NCBI GenBank assembly: GCA_029862125.1
Contig: JAOTXY010000021.1
Span: 1 to 47,827 of the forward strand
Direction: 5' to 3'
DNA from: Gammaproteobacteria bacterium
GTDB taxonomy: Bacteria > Pseudomonadota > Gammaproteobacteria > GCA-001735895
Length of the DNA stretch: 47,827 nucleotides
This document shows positions 17,949-27,322 of the stretch, one piece after another. The stretch's first letter is position 1; each line of letters begins with the position of its first letter. Position numbers and translations under genes: made by a program. The notes beneath the pieces were generated by a model. The model had not been told where the DNA came from. It ran no database searches and saw only the letters and a list, made by a program, of their open reading frames with translations.

Positions 17949-20537
17949 ATGCGTATGGATCGCTTGACCAGCAAATTCCAGGAAGCGCTGTCTGACGCGC
18001 AGTCAATTGCCGTTGGCCGCGATCACCAGTTTATAGAGCCGGTACACTTGATGATCGCTTTACTCGATCAGCAGGGTGGGTCGGTACGGCCGTTGTTTTC
18101 GCATGCGGGAGTCAATATAAACCTGCTTCGATCCCAATTGGGTGAATTGCTGGATAAGCTGCCAAGCGTCGAAGGCACTGGCGGTGAGCTGCATATTTCA
18201 AACGCACTCGGGAAATTACTCAATGTCACCGATAAGCTCGCACAGGAGCGAAAAGACCAGTTTATTTCCAGCGAATTGTTTGTGCTGGCAGCGATGGAAG
18301 AAAAAGGACCGCTAAGTGATTTATTAAAATCTGCCGGTGCCAACAAGCAGACTCTCGCCACGGCAGTTGATGCAATTCGAGGCGGGCAGTCAGTGAACGA
18401 TGCCAATGCTGAAGACCAGCGCATGGCGCTGGAAAAATACACCATCGATTTAACCGAGCGTGCCGAGCAGGGCAAACTCGACCCGGTCATCGGTCGTGAC
18501 GAGGAAATTCGACGCGCGATCCAGGTGTTGCAGCGTCGCACCAAGAATAACCCGGTTTTAATCGGAGAACCCGGGGTCGGTAAAACGGCGATTGTCGAGG
18601 GACTTGCCCAGCGAATTATCAATGGTGAGGTTCCCGAGGGACTGAAACACAAACGCCTGTTGTCACTCGATATGGGTTCCCTGATAGCGGGCGCCAAGTT
18701 TCGGGGTGAATTTGAAGAACGCCTCAAGGCCGTGCTGCATGACCTTGGCAAGCAGGAGGGACAAATAATCCTGTTTATCGACGAATTGCACACCATGGTT
18801 GGTGCGGGAAAGGCCGAAGGTGCAATGGACGCCGGCAACATGCTCAAGCCCGCCTTATCGCGTGGCGAACTGCACTGCATTGGCGCGACCACACTGGACG
18901 AATACCGGCAATACCTCGAGAAAGATGCTGCGCTTGAACGACGCTTTCAAAAGGTATTGGTGCAGGAGCCGAGTGTCGAGGATACGATCGCTATATTGCG
19001 AGGTTTGAAAGAACGCTACGAAGTTCATCATGGCGTCGATATAACTGATCCGGCGATCGTTGCAGCGGCGACCCTGTCTTACCGCTATATTGCTGATCGG
19101 CAGTTACCAGACAAGGCTATCGATTTGATTGACGAGGCGGCCAGCCGAATCCGTATGGAAATTGACTCCAAGCCGGAAGATATGGACCGTCTCGAAAGAC
19201 GACTAATCCAGCTCAAGATCGAGCAGGAAGCGCTTAAAAAAGAAAGCGATTCTGCGAGCGTGAAACGACGCACGACCCTGGAAGACGAAATCGGAAAACT
19301 CGAGCGCGAATATTCTGATCTGGATGAAGTCTGGAAGGCCGAAAAGGCCGCACTGCAGGGTACCACTCATATCAAGGAGGCTCTCGAGCGAGCACGGCTT
19401 GATCTCGAAACCGCACAGCGTGCGGGAGACCTCGCGCGCATGTCCGAGCTGCAGTACGGACGTATCCCGGAACTCGAAAAACAGCTCAACCTTGCGGTCA
19501 GCGCTGAAACGCAGGACATGAAGTTGCTGATCAACAAGGTTGGTGAAGAGGAAATCGCGTCGATTGTATCGAGGTGGACCGGTATTCCGGTATCCAAGAT
19601 GCTTGGATCGGAACGGGAAAAACTGCTCAATATGGAAACCATGCTGGCACAGCGAGTAATCGGTCAGGGTGAAGCGGTGAAGGCCGTAGCGGACGCGATT
19701 CGACGCTCACGCGCGGGTCTTTCAGACCCGGCGCGTCCCAACGGCTCATTCCTGTTTCTGGGGCCAACCGGGGTTGGTAAGACCGAGTTAACCAAGGCCC
19801 TGACGAACTTCCTGTTCGATACCGAAGATGCAATGATTCGTATCGATATGTCGGAATTCATGGAAAAGCACAGTGTCGCACGCCTGGTGGGTGCTCCGCC
19901 GGGGTATGTCGGCTATGAGGAAGGTGGATATCTGACCGAGGCAGTGCGCCGCCGTCCCTACTCGGTGATCCTGCTGGATGAGATCGAGAAAGCACATCCG
20001 GATGTGTTCAATATTCTTTTACAGGTGCTTGATGATGGCAGGCTTACCGATGGTCAGGGGCGCACAGTTGACTTTCGTAACTGCGTCATCGTTATGACCT
20101 CGAATCTTGGTTCGACCGAGATTCAGGCCCTGGCCGGTGAACAAAACTATGATCAAATCAAGCAGGCGGTGATGGAGCAGGTTTCAAATCATTTCAGGCC
20201 TGAATTCATCAATCGTATCGATGAGTCTGTCGTTTTCCATTCCCTGACCCAGCAGCAAATACGCGCCATTGCCGAGATTCAGTTGCAGGCATTAACAGCA
20301 CGCCTGAAAGAGAAGGATATCGGCATCTCCTTCAGCGATGCCGCGATGGACCTGCTCGGTGAACTCGGTTTCGACCCGGTATACGGTGCCCGTCCGTTGA
20401 AGCGGGAGATTCAGCAGGCGATTGAAAACCCGGTTGCGATGTCGATATTAGCGGGAGAATTTGAAGCGGGTGATCAGATTTCTGTCGATATTGACGATGA
20501 GCAGCATTTCAGTTTCACAAAACGACGCTTAAACTGA
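17949..20537 (+). CDS. clpB: Disaggregase ClpB (Hsp104 family)
   Basis: ATP-driven hexameric chaperone rescuing aggregated proteins with DnaK. The 862 residues cover an N-domain ([14 protein letters not shown] onward), AAA1 with Walker A GEPGVGKT from residue 206, a coiled-coil middle domain (about 400-520), AAA2 with Walker A GPTGVGKT from residue 605, pore loop GYVGYEEGG and arginine-rich C-terminal part. A ribosome site GAGGA lies 9 bp before the ATG. An internal start for a short isoform, common in the family, is possible but not evident. The upstream gap has heat-shock-like GTTGAAA and CCCC boxes, but with wrong spacing. Confidence 0.97.
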   Translation: MRMDRLTSKFQEALSDAQSIAVGRDHQFIEPVHLMIALLDQQGGSVRPLFSHAGVNINLLRSQLGELLDKLPSVEGTGGELHISNALGKLLNVTDKLAQERKDQFISSELFVLAAMEEKGPLSDLLKSAGANKQTLATAVDAIRGGQSVNDANAEDQRMALEKYTIDLTERAEQGKLDPVIGRDEEIRRAIQVLQRRTKNNPVLIGEPGVGKTAIVEGLAQRIINGEVPEGLKHKRLLSLDMGSLIAGAKFRGEFEERLKAVLHDLGKQEGQIILFIDELHTMVGAGKAEGAMDAGNMLKPALSRGELHCIGATTLDEYRQYLEKDAALERRFQKVLVQEPSVEDTIAILRGLKERYEVHHGVDITDPAIVAAATLSYRYIADRQLPDKAIDLIDEAASRIRMEIDSKPEDMDRLERRLIQLKIEQEALKKESDSASVKRRTTLEDEIGKLEREYSDLDEVWKAEKAALQGTTHIKEALERARLDLETAQRAGDLARMSELQYGRIPELEKQLNLAVSAETQDMKLLINKVGEEEIASIVSRWTGIPVSKMLGSEREKLLNMETMLAQRVIGQGEAVKAVADAIRRSRAGLSDPARPNGSFLFLGPTGVGKTELTKALTNFLFDTEDAMIRIDMSEFMEKHSVARLVGAPPGYVGYEEGGYLTEAVRRRPYSVILLDEIEKAHPDVFNILLQVLDDGRLTDGQGRTVDFRNCVIVMTSNLGSTEIQALAGEQNYDQIKQAVMEQVSNHFRPEFINRIDESVVFHSLTQQQIRAIAEIQLQALTARLKEKDIGISFSDAAMDLLGELGFDPVYGARPLKREIQQAIENPVAMSILAGEFEAGDQISVDIDDEQHFSFTKRRLN

Positions 20538-20591
20538 AAATTGGTACCAGCAAAATAAGCTTAAGCTGACCTTTTTAGGGTGATTTGCGTC

Positions 20592-20597
20592 TATAAT
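20592..20597 (+). promoter_or_regulatory. Putative -10 element for the HEAT-kinase gene
   Basis: A perfect TATAAT 50 bp upstream of the kinase ATG. The best -35 candidate (CTGACC at 20566-20571) is 20 bp away, longer than optimal, so support is modest. Confidence 0.4.
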
Positions 20598-20647
20598 CCT
20601 GTCGTAGAGGTAGCAGTTGCGCAGATTGAAGGCTAAATTATAAAAAC

Positions 20648-23053
20648 ATGGCGGTGTTAGGCTCAATTCTTTTCAAAAGAACCCTGAAACAATTCCTGGA
20701 TTGTGACGATCTGGAGAGTGCTAAGGGTGCTGCGCTCGTCGAAAAGCTGCGTCAGTCTTCCAGGGATTCGCTGGAACACTTGATCCACATAATCCCGGAG
20801 ACTTCCGGGGTTCATCAGGCAATGCTGACCGAGATTTGCCTGGAGAACGCTGAAGGTACTAACGAAGAGCTGTTTCTTAATAGTCTCGAAAACGATGCCA
20901 CCAAGATTCGCTCGACCGCGGCATCGATACTTTCAAAGTCGGCACAGATCAACCCCAGCAAACTGTTTAAAAAACTGCATGAATCCGATGTTTCCCAAAC
21001 CGAGGTTATCGATATTCTTGCTTTCCAGCGCGAGCGTCTCAAGCCTGAGCAGATAATAACCAATGCACTCAAGCTGGATAAGGGACACGCTGAGCAATTG
21101 CTCAAACTGGCGCCAGATTCGATTGTTCCGCTTGACCTCGAGGTGCTGCACATTGATCCGGAATCGATAGGTAGTCCATCGGTTAAAATATTGCTACTGC
21201 GTTATTTTGGCCAGGTTGATCAGGCACCAGTTGCACATCATATCGCCAAGTTTCTAGCCGATGAAAACAAGACAGTCGTGATCGAAGCGCTGAAGGCTTT
21301 CAAAAGCCTCCCGGTTAAATTTGATGCCTCGGTTTTGCTGCCTTATATCGAATCCATGTCCGAAGTTGAACACGAAATGGCGATCGAAGTGTTAAAGGCA
21401 CAGGCGGATGCTGAACTGGTACCCAGACTGGCCCCCTGGACTTGTGGTAAATCGGAAAAAATTCGCCAGATTTTTATCAGACTCTTCGTCAAATATGTCA
21501 CTGCAGAGGGTTTGGAAAAGTTCCTCAAATTGCTTGAGAATCAGGAATGGTGGGGCAAGGAACAGTCCCTTAAGTGTTTGCAAAGATTTGGTAATGACAA
21601 GCTTTACATTGCGGCAGGTAGTTTGATTGAACACGAAAACGAATTTGTCCGGGAACAGGCGCAGCGGTTTGCCGCACAAAATATCGACCCGGCGGACCTG
21701 GAGCAGCTCTGGGAAAATGCCTTGCACGAAGATTGGCAGGTACGCGATGGCGCGATCGCATCTATTGGCAGATCGAATAAGCGCGAATCGATAGATCTGC
21801 TGAAAAAGGTAATTGTTAAATGGCCTGAGTCGGCACCTGCGGTGCTAAAAGCGGTGGCGGATCTCGGCTTTAGCAAAGGACTTGAAATTTCATTTAACTG
21901 CCTGCGTATGCCCGAGGCGCTGATACAAAGGGAAGCACTCGAAGCGATCGGTAAGCTCACGGGCAAGCGACATGCCAAGACCGTGCGCGACAAGTTAATG
22001 CAAAAAGTCCCGACACTGCAGGCCACGGTACGCGATACTGCGGGCGAAGTCGTCAATCGATTAACCGAAGAATTCGGCTTGCCGCAACTCAATGTTGACC
22101 AGGCAACTTATTTCGATACCCGCCTGATCAAGTTTGAAGATACCCAGTCGGTCGAGCAGGGCACGAATCAAGCTCCGGTTGCACCAGCAGCGCCGCCACC
22201 GCCGCAACAAAACATAGAAGACTTCAAGAAGGGAGACCTGTGGATGGATCGATTTCGTATCGATAAGGAAATCGGACGTGGCGCGATGGGGCGGGTCATG
22301 CTGGCCACGGATGAAATGGTCGGCGAGCCCCTGATATTGAAATTCATGCATCCCGAACTAACCGCCGAGGAATCATCTCGAGAACGGTTTCTGCGGGAAG
22401 TAAAGTACTCGCGCAAAGTGAGTCACCCGAACGTTATTCGAATCCATGATATGTTGTTCAATGACAACCTCAGCGCGATATCGATGGAGTACTTCGAGAG
22501 CAAGGGGATCGACGAGTACCTCAAGGAAACCAAGTTTTTTGGACCCGAGGAAGGGCTTAATATCCTGCTGCAGGTCGCTAACGGTATGGCAGCGGCGCAT
22601 AACCAGGAAGTTATCCACCGCGACTTAAAGCCAAGCAATATCCTGATGGATGATTCAGGACTGGTTAAAATCGTCGATTTCGGTATCGCCTCGGCCTCCT
22701 CGAATGCCGACTCAACCCTGACCAAGACCGGCTCGATCATTGGAACGCCAGCCTACCTGTCGCCGGAACGTGCCAAGGGCCAGGATGCAGATCATCGCAG
22801 CGATATTTATGCGCTTGGCATCATCGCTTACGGGATGTTTACCGGGCAGCTCCCTTATACCGGGGAACCCATGTCACTGCTGTTCCAGCACCTGGAAGGT
22901 AAGGCAATCCCGGTTCATGAGCTCAAGGATGACGTCGATCCAGCTATCGGCAAGCTGGTTCAAAAATTGATGGCGGTAGAACTGGAAGATCGGCTGCAAA
23001 CCATGGAAGATGTCGCCGAAGCGATCAAGGAAGTGCAGCAGCAGTTAAAATAA
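20648..23053 (+). CDS. HEAT-repeat protein fused to a Hanks-type Ser/Thr kinase
   Basis: 801-residue predicted cytoplasmic kinase. About residues 1-500 are alpha-helical repeats of HEAT type (pairs of helices with patterns such as EDWQVRDGAIASIGRSN and MPEALIQREALEAIGKL). A Pro/Ala/Gln linker near 505-525 leads to a complete kinase domain from about 535 to 795. Kinase landmarks: glycine loop GRGAMGRV (543-550), Lys565 in ILKF, HRDLKPSN with catalytic Asp659, DFG starting at D677, GTPAYLSPE and an Arg near the end (LEDRLQTMEDV). There is no membrane helix or extracellular PASTA domain, unlike PknB-type kinases. Substrates are unknown. It sits between clpB and bolA; stress signalling is a guess from neighbours. 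Confidence 0.9.
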   Translation: MAVLGSILFKRTLKQFLDCDDLESAKGAALVEKLRQSSRDSLEHLIHIIPETSGVHQAMLTEICLENAEGTNEELFLNSLENDATKIRSTAASILSKSAQINPSKLFKKLHESDVSQTEVIDILAFQRERLKPEQIITNALKLDKGHAEQLLKLAPDSIVPLDLEVLHIDPESIGSPSVKILLLRYFGQVDQAPVAHHIAKFLADENKTVVIEALKAFKSLPVKFDASVLLPYIESMSEVEHEMAIEVLKAQADAELVPRLAPWTCGKSEKIRQIFIRLFVKYVTAEGLEKFLKLLENQEWWGKEQSLKCLQRFGNDKLYIAAGSLIEHENEFVREQAQRFAAQNIDPADLEQLWENALHEDWQVRDGAIASIGRSNKRESIDLLKKVIVKWPESAPAVLKAVADLGFSKGLEISFNCLRMPEALIQREALEAIGKLTGKRHAKTVRDKLMQKVPTLQATVRDTAGEVVNRLTEEFGLPQLNVDQATYFDTRLIKFEDTQSVEQGTNQAPVAPAAPPPPQQNIEDFKKGDLWMDRFRIDKEIGRGAMGRVMLATDEMVGEPLILKFMHPELTAEESSRERFLREVKYSRKVSHPNVIRIHDMLFNDNLSAISMEYFESKGIDEYLKETKFFGPEEGLNILLQVANGMAAAHNQEVIHRDLKPSNILMDDSGLVKIVDFGIASASSNADSTLTKTGSIIGTPAYLSPERAKGQDADHRSDIYALGIIAYGMFTGQLPYTGEPMSLLFQHLEGKAIPVHELKDDVDPAIGKLVQKLMAVELEDRLQTMEDVAEAIKEVQQQLK

Positions 23054-23071
23054 GTCACAGGTTTATAGCGT

Positions 23072-23386
23072 ATGTCAATCCAGGCCAATATCGAGCATAA
23101 GCTCGCTAGCGAATATGATGCCGATTTTCTGCAGGTCGAAAATGAAAGCCATCTGCATAATGTCGCACCGGGTTCGGAATCCCATTTCAAGGTAACCATC
23201 GTAAGTAAAGCATTCAAGGATCAGATGCTGATCAAGCGCCATCGCATGGTGAACAGTACCTTGCAACAGGAAATGCAGCAGATTCATGCATTGGCGTTGC
23301 ATACGCTAACCCCGGAGGAATGGCAGGAACGATCAGGTAAGGTCGCCGATTCTCCGAAATGTCGGGGTGGTGGCAAAAATCAATAA
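23072..23386 (+). CDS. bolA: BolA family protein
   Basis: Small 104-residue protein of the BolA family, which binds [2Fe-2S] glutaredoxins and, in E. coli BolA, DNA, and affects morphology under stress. The core reads SHLHNVAPGSESHFKVTIVS, then KRHRMVNSTL, HALALHTLTPEEW and the C-terminal SPKCRGG, all typical. Conserved His residues for cluster binding are present. It starts 18 bp after the kinase gene, so the two are probably co-transcribed. Family members IbaG and BolA differ; the C-terminal tail favours BolA proper. Confidence 0.93.
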   Translation: MSIQANIEHKLASEYDADFLQVENESHLHNVAPGSESHFKVTIVSKAFKDQMLIKRHRMVNSTLQQEMQQIHALALHTLTPEEWQERSGKVADSPKCRGGGKNQ

Positions 23387-23395
23387 CACGGGATC

Positions 23396-24175
23396 CTAAA
23401 TCACTCCATGTCCGGTCGGATTGGTGTTGTAAATTACCGATAGCACGCGCATCAAGTCTATCCCAAGTTTTTCAGAAAGACTGGATGCGTAATTTATATT
23501 TTTTGACATGTCGCGCACGGGTCCCGGGGTATGAATACCGTAGGCGATGGTATTTTCAAATCCTTTTACCGGTAGACACAAGGTTTGCTCGTCGAAAACC
23601 AGGCGAAGATTGCGATAGAAGCGCTTGAAGTCATGCTCACTATTGATTAGCAGGTTGTAGGCAAGGGCGCCGTGCCGGGTAAGCAGGCGGTGAAGGTTAT
23701 TAATGCTCTCTTTTTCAAGCAGCCAGGCGGGCGATCGTGAAGCGTTAAAAATATCGACCAGAACCAAGTCATAACTTCGATCGCTATCAGAAATAAAGTG
23801 AGCTGCATCGTCGTAAACATAGCGAAGTCCGGGCTGTGCAGGTGGCAGGATTTCCTTTCTCAACAGTTGCTCAATGAGTGCGGCATCGATGTCGACGGTA
23901 GTAATGTCGGAACGCGGATAATGATGTTTAAGAAAATGCAGTAACGAGCCGGCCGCGGTGCCGAGCATCAATATGCGCTCGGGATCGGGGATGAAAAGTA
24001 GCACTGCCATCAGGTACTCGAGATTCTTGAGTTCAAGGTGGTGGGGATTTGCCAAATTAAGCACACTTTGTAGCGCATTATCGCCACTGCGAAATTCCAG
24101 GCGTCCCTTGTGGTTACAGACATTGATGCGGTTGTAGGGAGTTTCTATCTTGAAGTTTTCTATTTTGTCTTCCAT
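23396..24175 (-). CDS. Spermidine-synthase-like SAM-binding protein
   Basis: 259-residue Rossmann-fold protein of the polyamine-synthase/methyltransferase superfamily. The nucleotide-binding loop is ILMLGTAAGSLLHFL, followed by the acidic residue of strand 2 in TTVDIDAALIE and the motif YDLVLVDIFNA. True spermidine synthases have two catalytic aspartates around the putrescine site; I do not see that pattern, so this is probably not SpeE, and its substrate is unknown. I chose the ATG at 24175 (MEDKIENF) over a start 33 codons upstream that would overlap the divergent gene. Its 3' end meets bolA with a 9-bp gap. Confidence 0.75.
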   Translation of the reverse strand: MEDKIENFKIETPYNRINVCNHKGRLEFRSGDNALQSVLNLANPHHLELKNLEYLMAVLLFIPDPERILMLGTAAGSLLHFLKHHYPRSDITTVDIDAALIEQLLRKEILPPAQPGLRYVYDDAAHFISDSDRSYDLVLVDIFNASRSPAWLLEKESINNLHRLLTRHGALAYNLLINSEHDFKRFYRNLRLVFDEQTLCLPVKGFENTIAYGIHTPGPVRDMSKNINYASSLSEKLGIDLMRVLSVIYNTNPTGHGVI

Positions 24176-24215
24176 ATTACATTTATTGTGACGGTTTTTT
24201 GCATGGAAACGATTT

Positions 24216-24965
24216 TTGATCAAATTTACCAAACCATTACTGATTACCAAGTTAAAAGCAACCGGGATCCACATGAGCCTGAGCCTGGTAGTTTTTATTT
24301 ACCTGGCTTACCAGATTTATTACAACTGGTATCCGCAACCCTATTTTTCAAACGACGGCGGATGGCAGGGAATCCGCCTGGTGGCCGGGGTAGACCTGGT
24401 TTTGGGGCCACTCCTTACCTTTTTGATATTTGATCTGAGAAAAAGTCGCAAGGAAATTGTGTTTGACCTGATGACGATCGCGACAATCCAGTTTGGCGCG
24501 CTTGCTTACGGTATTTATGCGACCTATAGTCAACGACCGGTGGCGATTGTAATAATCGATAATTTCGTCTTATCGGCGATAATGGAGCACTATGGCGGCA
24601 GTTTGAGTTCCGAGGGCGTGTTGAAACAGTATAGCGATGAAAAACCACCGATTATTTACGCCCAGCTTGAACAAAGCAGCGCGGCCTATGCCGAAGCAAA
24701 GCGGAAAATGATCGAGGAAGGGATTGCTGAGCAGGCTCAGCTCAATCTCTACCGACCGCAATCAGAACTCAAAAATGTCCTGCAAGAGCGGCAGGGACTG
24801 TCCAACAGGGAAATTGAATACTACAAAGCCACGGATAAATATAATGATTGGCTGCAACAGAATCAAAAAAACAGGGAAGAGGTTTTGATTGTGCGATTCA
24901 CCGGCCGCTACGGTGCGGCATGGCTGGTTTTTGATCTGGAAGGTAAATATCTGTCATATTTTTGA
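24216..24965 (+). CDS. TfpX/TfpZ-like type IV pilin accessory membrane protein
   Basis: 249-residue inner-membrane protein. The N-terminal part matches the pattern of TfpX/TfpZ accessory proteins: KATGIHMSLSLVVF as first helix, WYPQPYF, then GGWQGIRLVAGVDLVLGPLLTF and a further helix pair, followed by a polar C-terminal domain. In Moraxella and Acinetobacter such proteins help stabilise or process particular pilins, but no pilin gene is next to it here. I kept the TTG start at 24216; the ATG at 24273 would remove the conserved KATGIH segment. Divergent from the spermidine-synthase-like gene with a 40-bp gap. Confidence 0.7.
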   Translation: MIKFTKPLLITKLKATGIHMSLSLVVFIYLAYQIYYNWYPQPYFSNDGGWQGIRLVAGVDLVLGPLLTFLIFDLRKSRKEIVFDLMTIATIQFGALAYGIYATYSQRPVAIVIIDNFVLSAIMEHYGGSLSSEGVLKQYSDEKPPIIYAQLEQSSAAYAEAKRKMIEEGIAEQAQLNLYRPQSELKNVLQERQGLSNREIEYYKATDKYNDWLQQNQKNREEVLIVRFTGRYGAAWLVFDLEGKYLSYF

Positions 24966-25015
24966 TTAATTATGGTTTTACCAGTGTCAGACCAGCGTAT
25001 CGATGAGTTCTGATG

Positions 25016-25044
25016 TTGGAAATTGCTCCAGACTATTATAAAAT
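25016..25044 (+). promoter_or_regulatory. Putative sigma70 promoter for fmdB-type gene and aspS
   Basis: TTGGAA at 25016-25021 (4 of 6) and TAAAAT at 25039-25044 (5 of 6) are separated by 17 bp, about 70 bp upstream of the FmdB-type start. Confidence 0.5.
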
Positions 25045-25112
25045 CCCGTGCCTTTTCAATGAGCTGGTTTGTTTTACGGGCCGATTCGCAGAATAGTTTA
25101 CCGGAGGTTTCG

Positions 25113-25418
25113 ATGCCAATTTACGAGTATGTATGCAACGAGTGTGGGCATGATTTTGAAGCGCTGCAAAAACTGAGCGATGCACCGCTGAGTGACTGCC
25201 CTGCCTGTAAAAAGAGTGCGTTGAAAAAGAAAATCTCTGCACCTGGTTTCAGGTTGAGCGGTTCCGGTTGGTACGAAACTGATTTCAAATCCGGTAACCA
25301 AAAGAACTTGTCGAAAGGCGACAATGTCGATAAGAATACCTCCGACAAGTCGTCGGATAAATCTTCGGCAAAACCTGATGGCAAGGAAAAGGCATCCAAG
25401 AAAGAGGCCGCGGCCTGA
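25113..25418 (+). CDS. FmdB family zinc-ribbon protein
   Basis: 101-residue putative regulatory protein. The start MPIYEYVC at 25113 is fixed by the family N-terminus and a GGAGG ribosome site at 25103-25107; the frame continues upstream but without resemblance. Two CxxC pairs form the ribbon: CNEC near residues 8-11 and CPAC after SDAPLSD. The C-terminal half is a low-complexity Lys/Ser/Asp tail ([19 protein letters not shown]), probably disordered. Function is not established; family members are often found just before aspS, as here. Confidence 0.88.
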   Translation: MPIYEYVCNECGHDFEALQKLSDAPLSDCPACKKSALKKKISAPGFRLSGSGWYETDFKSGNQKNLSKGDNVDKNTSDKSSDKSSAKPDGKEKASKKEAAA

Positions 25419-25479
25419 AAACTCTGTCCTGCGGTCGTGCCGGACGTTTCGTAATTTAAATCTACTCGGATCAATCAAT

Positions 25480-27258
25480 ATGCGTACGCATTATTGTGGT
25501 GAACTCAATCAACAACATATCGATGAAGTGGTCAGCGTTTGCGGCTGGGTCAATCGTCGCCGTGACCATGGTGGAGTCATTTTTGTTGATCTGCGCGATA
25601 AAAAAGGAATTCTGCAGGTCGTATTCGATCCCGATGATGCTGAAATGTTTGCCCAGGCCGAAACCCTGCGTAACGAGTTTGTACTCCGGGTTGAAGGTAA
25701 GTTAAGAGTCCGTCCCGAAGGCACCAATAATCCCGAAATGGCGACCGGAGAAGTTGAATTACTGGCCCATAAACTGGAAATTTTAAATGCATCCGAAACC
25801 CCTCCGTTCCAACTCGACGAGGAAGAGGTGCATGATGATAATCGTTTAAAGTACCGTTATATCGACCTGCGCAAGCCCGAAATGCAATACCGCATGCAAC
25901 TGCGGGCAAAGGTGACTCACTTTCTGCGCAGCTGGTTGGAAAGCAACGATTTCCTCGATATTGAAACGCCGATGTTGACCAGGGCAACTCCGGAGGGTGC
26001 TCGCGATTACCTGGTGCCGAGTCGCACGCATCCGGGCGCATTTTTTGCGTTACCCCAGTCGCCACAGCTGTTCAAGCAATTGCTGATGATGTCGGGCATG
26101 GATCGTTATTACCAGATCGTGCGTTGTTTCCGGGATGAGGATTTGCGCGCCGATCGCCAACCTGAATTTACGCAGCTTGATATCGAGACTTCGTTCATGG
26201 ATGAAGCGAAAATCATGGAAATGATGGAGTCGATGATGCGGGGCTTGTTCAACGAGTTACTCTCGGCTGAGGTCGATAGCGTTTTTCCGCGGATGTCCTG
26301 GGCGGAGGCGATGGAACGCTTCGGGTCGGACAAACCCGATCTGCGTATCAAGCTCGAGCTACAAACCATTTCTGATGTACTCAAGGATGTCGAGTTCAAG
26401 GTATTTTCGGGACCCGCAAGTGATCCTGAGGGCAGGGTGGCGGCGCTACGCGTTCCCGGTGGTAACGAGTTGACGCGCAAGGAAATCGATGACTATACCG
26501 ACTTTGTTGGTCGTTACGGTGCCAGGGGTCTCGCCTATATCAAATGTAACGATATTTCCGAGGGTCGCGAGGGTTTGCAATCACCGATACTGAAATTTCT
26601 ACCCGACGAGGCAATCCAGACGATCCTCGAGCGTACCGGTGCTGAATCCGGTGATTTGATTTTCTTCGGTGCCGATAAGGCAAGCGTGGTGAACGAGTCG
26701 TTGGGCGCATTACGTTTGAAGGTTGGACAGGACCGCGGGCTGGTTGAAGCGGGCTGGCGATTTTTGTGGGTGGTTGATTTTCCAATGTTTGAATACGATG
26801 AGGGTGATAAACGCTGGAATGCATTGCATCACCCGTTTACCGCGCCGGCGACTGACAATCCGGATCAACTTGAAGGCGACCCTGGCGGTACCTTGTCGCG
26901 AGCCTACGACATGGTCCTGAACGGGACCGAGCTCGGTGGAGGCTCGGTGCGGATACACAACCTGGAGATGCAGCATCGAGTCTTCAGGTTACTTGGAATC
27001 GGGGAGCAGGAAGCAGAGGAAAAGTTCGGTTTTCTGCTTACCGCCCTGAAATACGGTTGTCCGCCGCATGGCGGAATCGCCTTTGGCCTCGATCGCCTGG
27101 TCATGCTGATGGCTGGCGCCAGCTCGATTCGAGACGTGATGGCTTTTCCCAAGACACAAACCGCTTCCTGCCTGCTAACCCAGGCACCTGCCGCAGTGAG
27201 CGAGCGCCAGCTGCGCGAGCTATCGATTCGGTTGCGTAAACCTCAAGGCGAAAATTAG
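25480..27258 (+). CDS. aspS: Aspartyl-tRNA synthetase, possibly non-discriminating
   Basis: Class II synthetase of bacterial type, 592 residues: OB-fold anticodon domain ([12 protein letters not shown]), catalytic core with [14 protein letters not shown], the loop [16 protein letters not shown] and GIAFGLDRL (motif 3), plus the bacterial GAD insertion. I chose the ATG at 25480 (MRTHYCGEL), a family-typical start; the frame is open further upstream inside the FmdB-type gene. His30 and Gly81 (in RPEGTNNP) match the residues tied to relaxed Asp/Asn specificity in Pseudomonas, where E. coli has Leu and Lys. It may therefore also charge tRNA-Asn for GatCAB amidation. Confidence 0.95.
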   Translation: MRTHYCGELNQQHIDEVVSVCGWVNRRRDHGGVIFVDLRDKKGILQVVFDPDDAEMFAQAETLRNEFVLRVEGKLRVRPEGTNNPEMATGEVELLAHKLEILNASETPPFQLDEEEVHDDNRLKYRYIDLRKPEMQYRMQLRAKVTHFLRSWLESNDFLDIETPMLTRATPEGARDYLVPSRTHPGAFFALPQSPQLFKQLLMMSGMDRYYQIVRCFRDEDLRADRQPEFTQLDIETSFMDEAKIMEMMESMMRGLFNELLSAEVDSVFPRMSWAEAMERFGSDKPDLRIKLELQTISDVLKDVEFKVFSGPASDPEGRVAALRVPGGNELTRKEIDDYTDFVGRYGARGLAYIKCNDISEGREGLQSPILKFLPDEAIQTILERTGAESGDLIFFGADKASVVNESLGALRLKVGQDRGLVEAGWRFLWVVDFPMFEYDEGDKRWNALHHPFTAPATDNPDQLEGDPGGTLSRAYDMVLNGTELGGGSVRIHNLEMQHRVFRLLGIGEQEAEEKFGFLLTALKYGCPPHGGIAFGLDRLVMLMAGASSIRDVMAFPKTQTASCLLTQAPAAVSERQLRELSIRLRKPQGEN

Positions 27259-27322
27259 CAAGATTGGCAGCTGAGGCTGCAGATGATAGACTTTTTGATT
27301 CGTCTGACAAATAGTATGACTC

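Noticed and set aside
23396-24274. Calling this gene speE (spermidine synthase) with the longer upstream start
   Set aside because: The aminopropyltransferase aspartates are not evident, and the longer N-terminus would overlap the divergent gene by about 60 bp without homology.
25324-25479. N-terminal extension of aspS and, similarly, upstream extensions of dacA, hppA, the TSUP gene and ppk2
   Set aside because: The extra residues lie in neighbouring genes or promoters and do not match family N-termini; internal ATGs give normal lengths.
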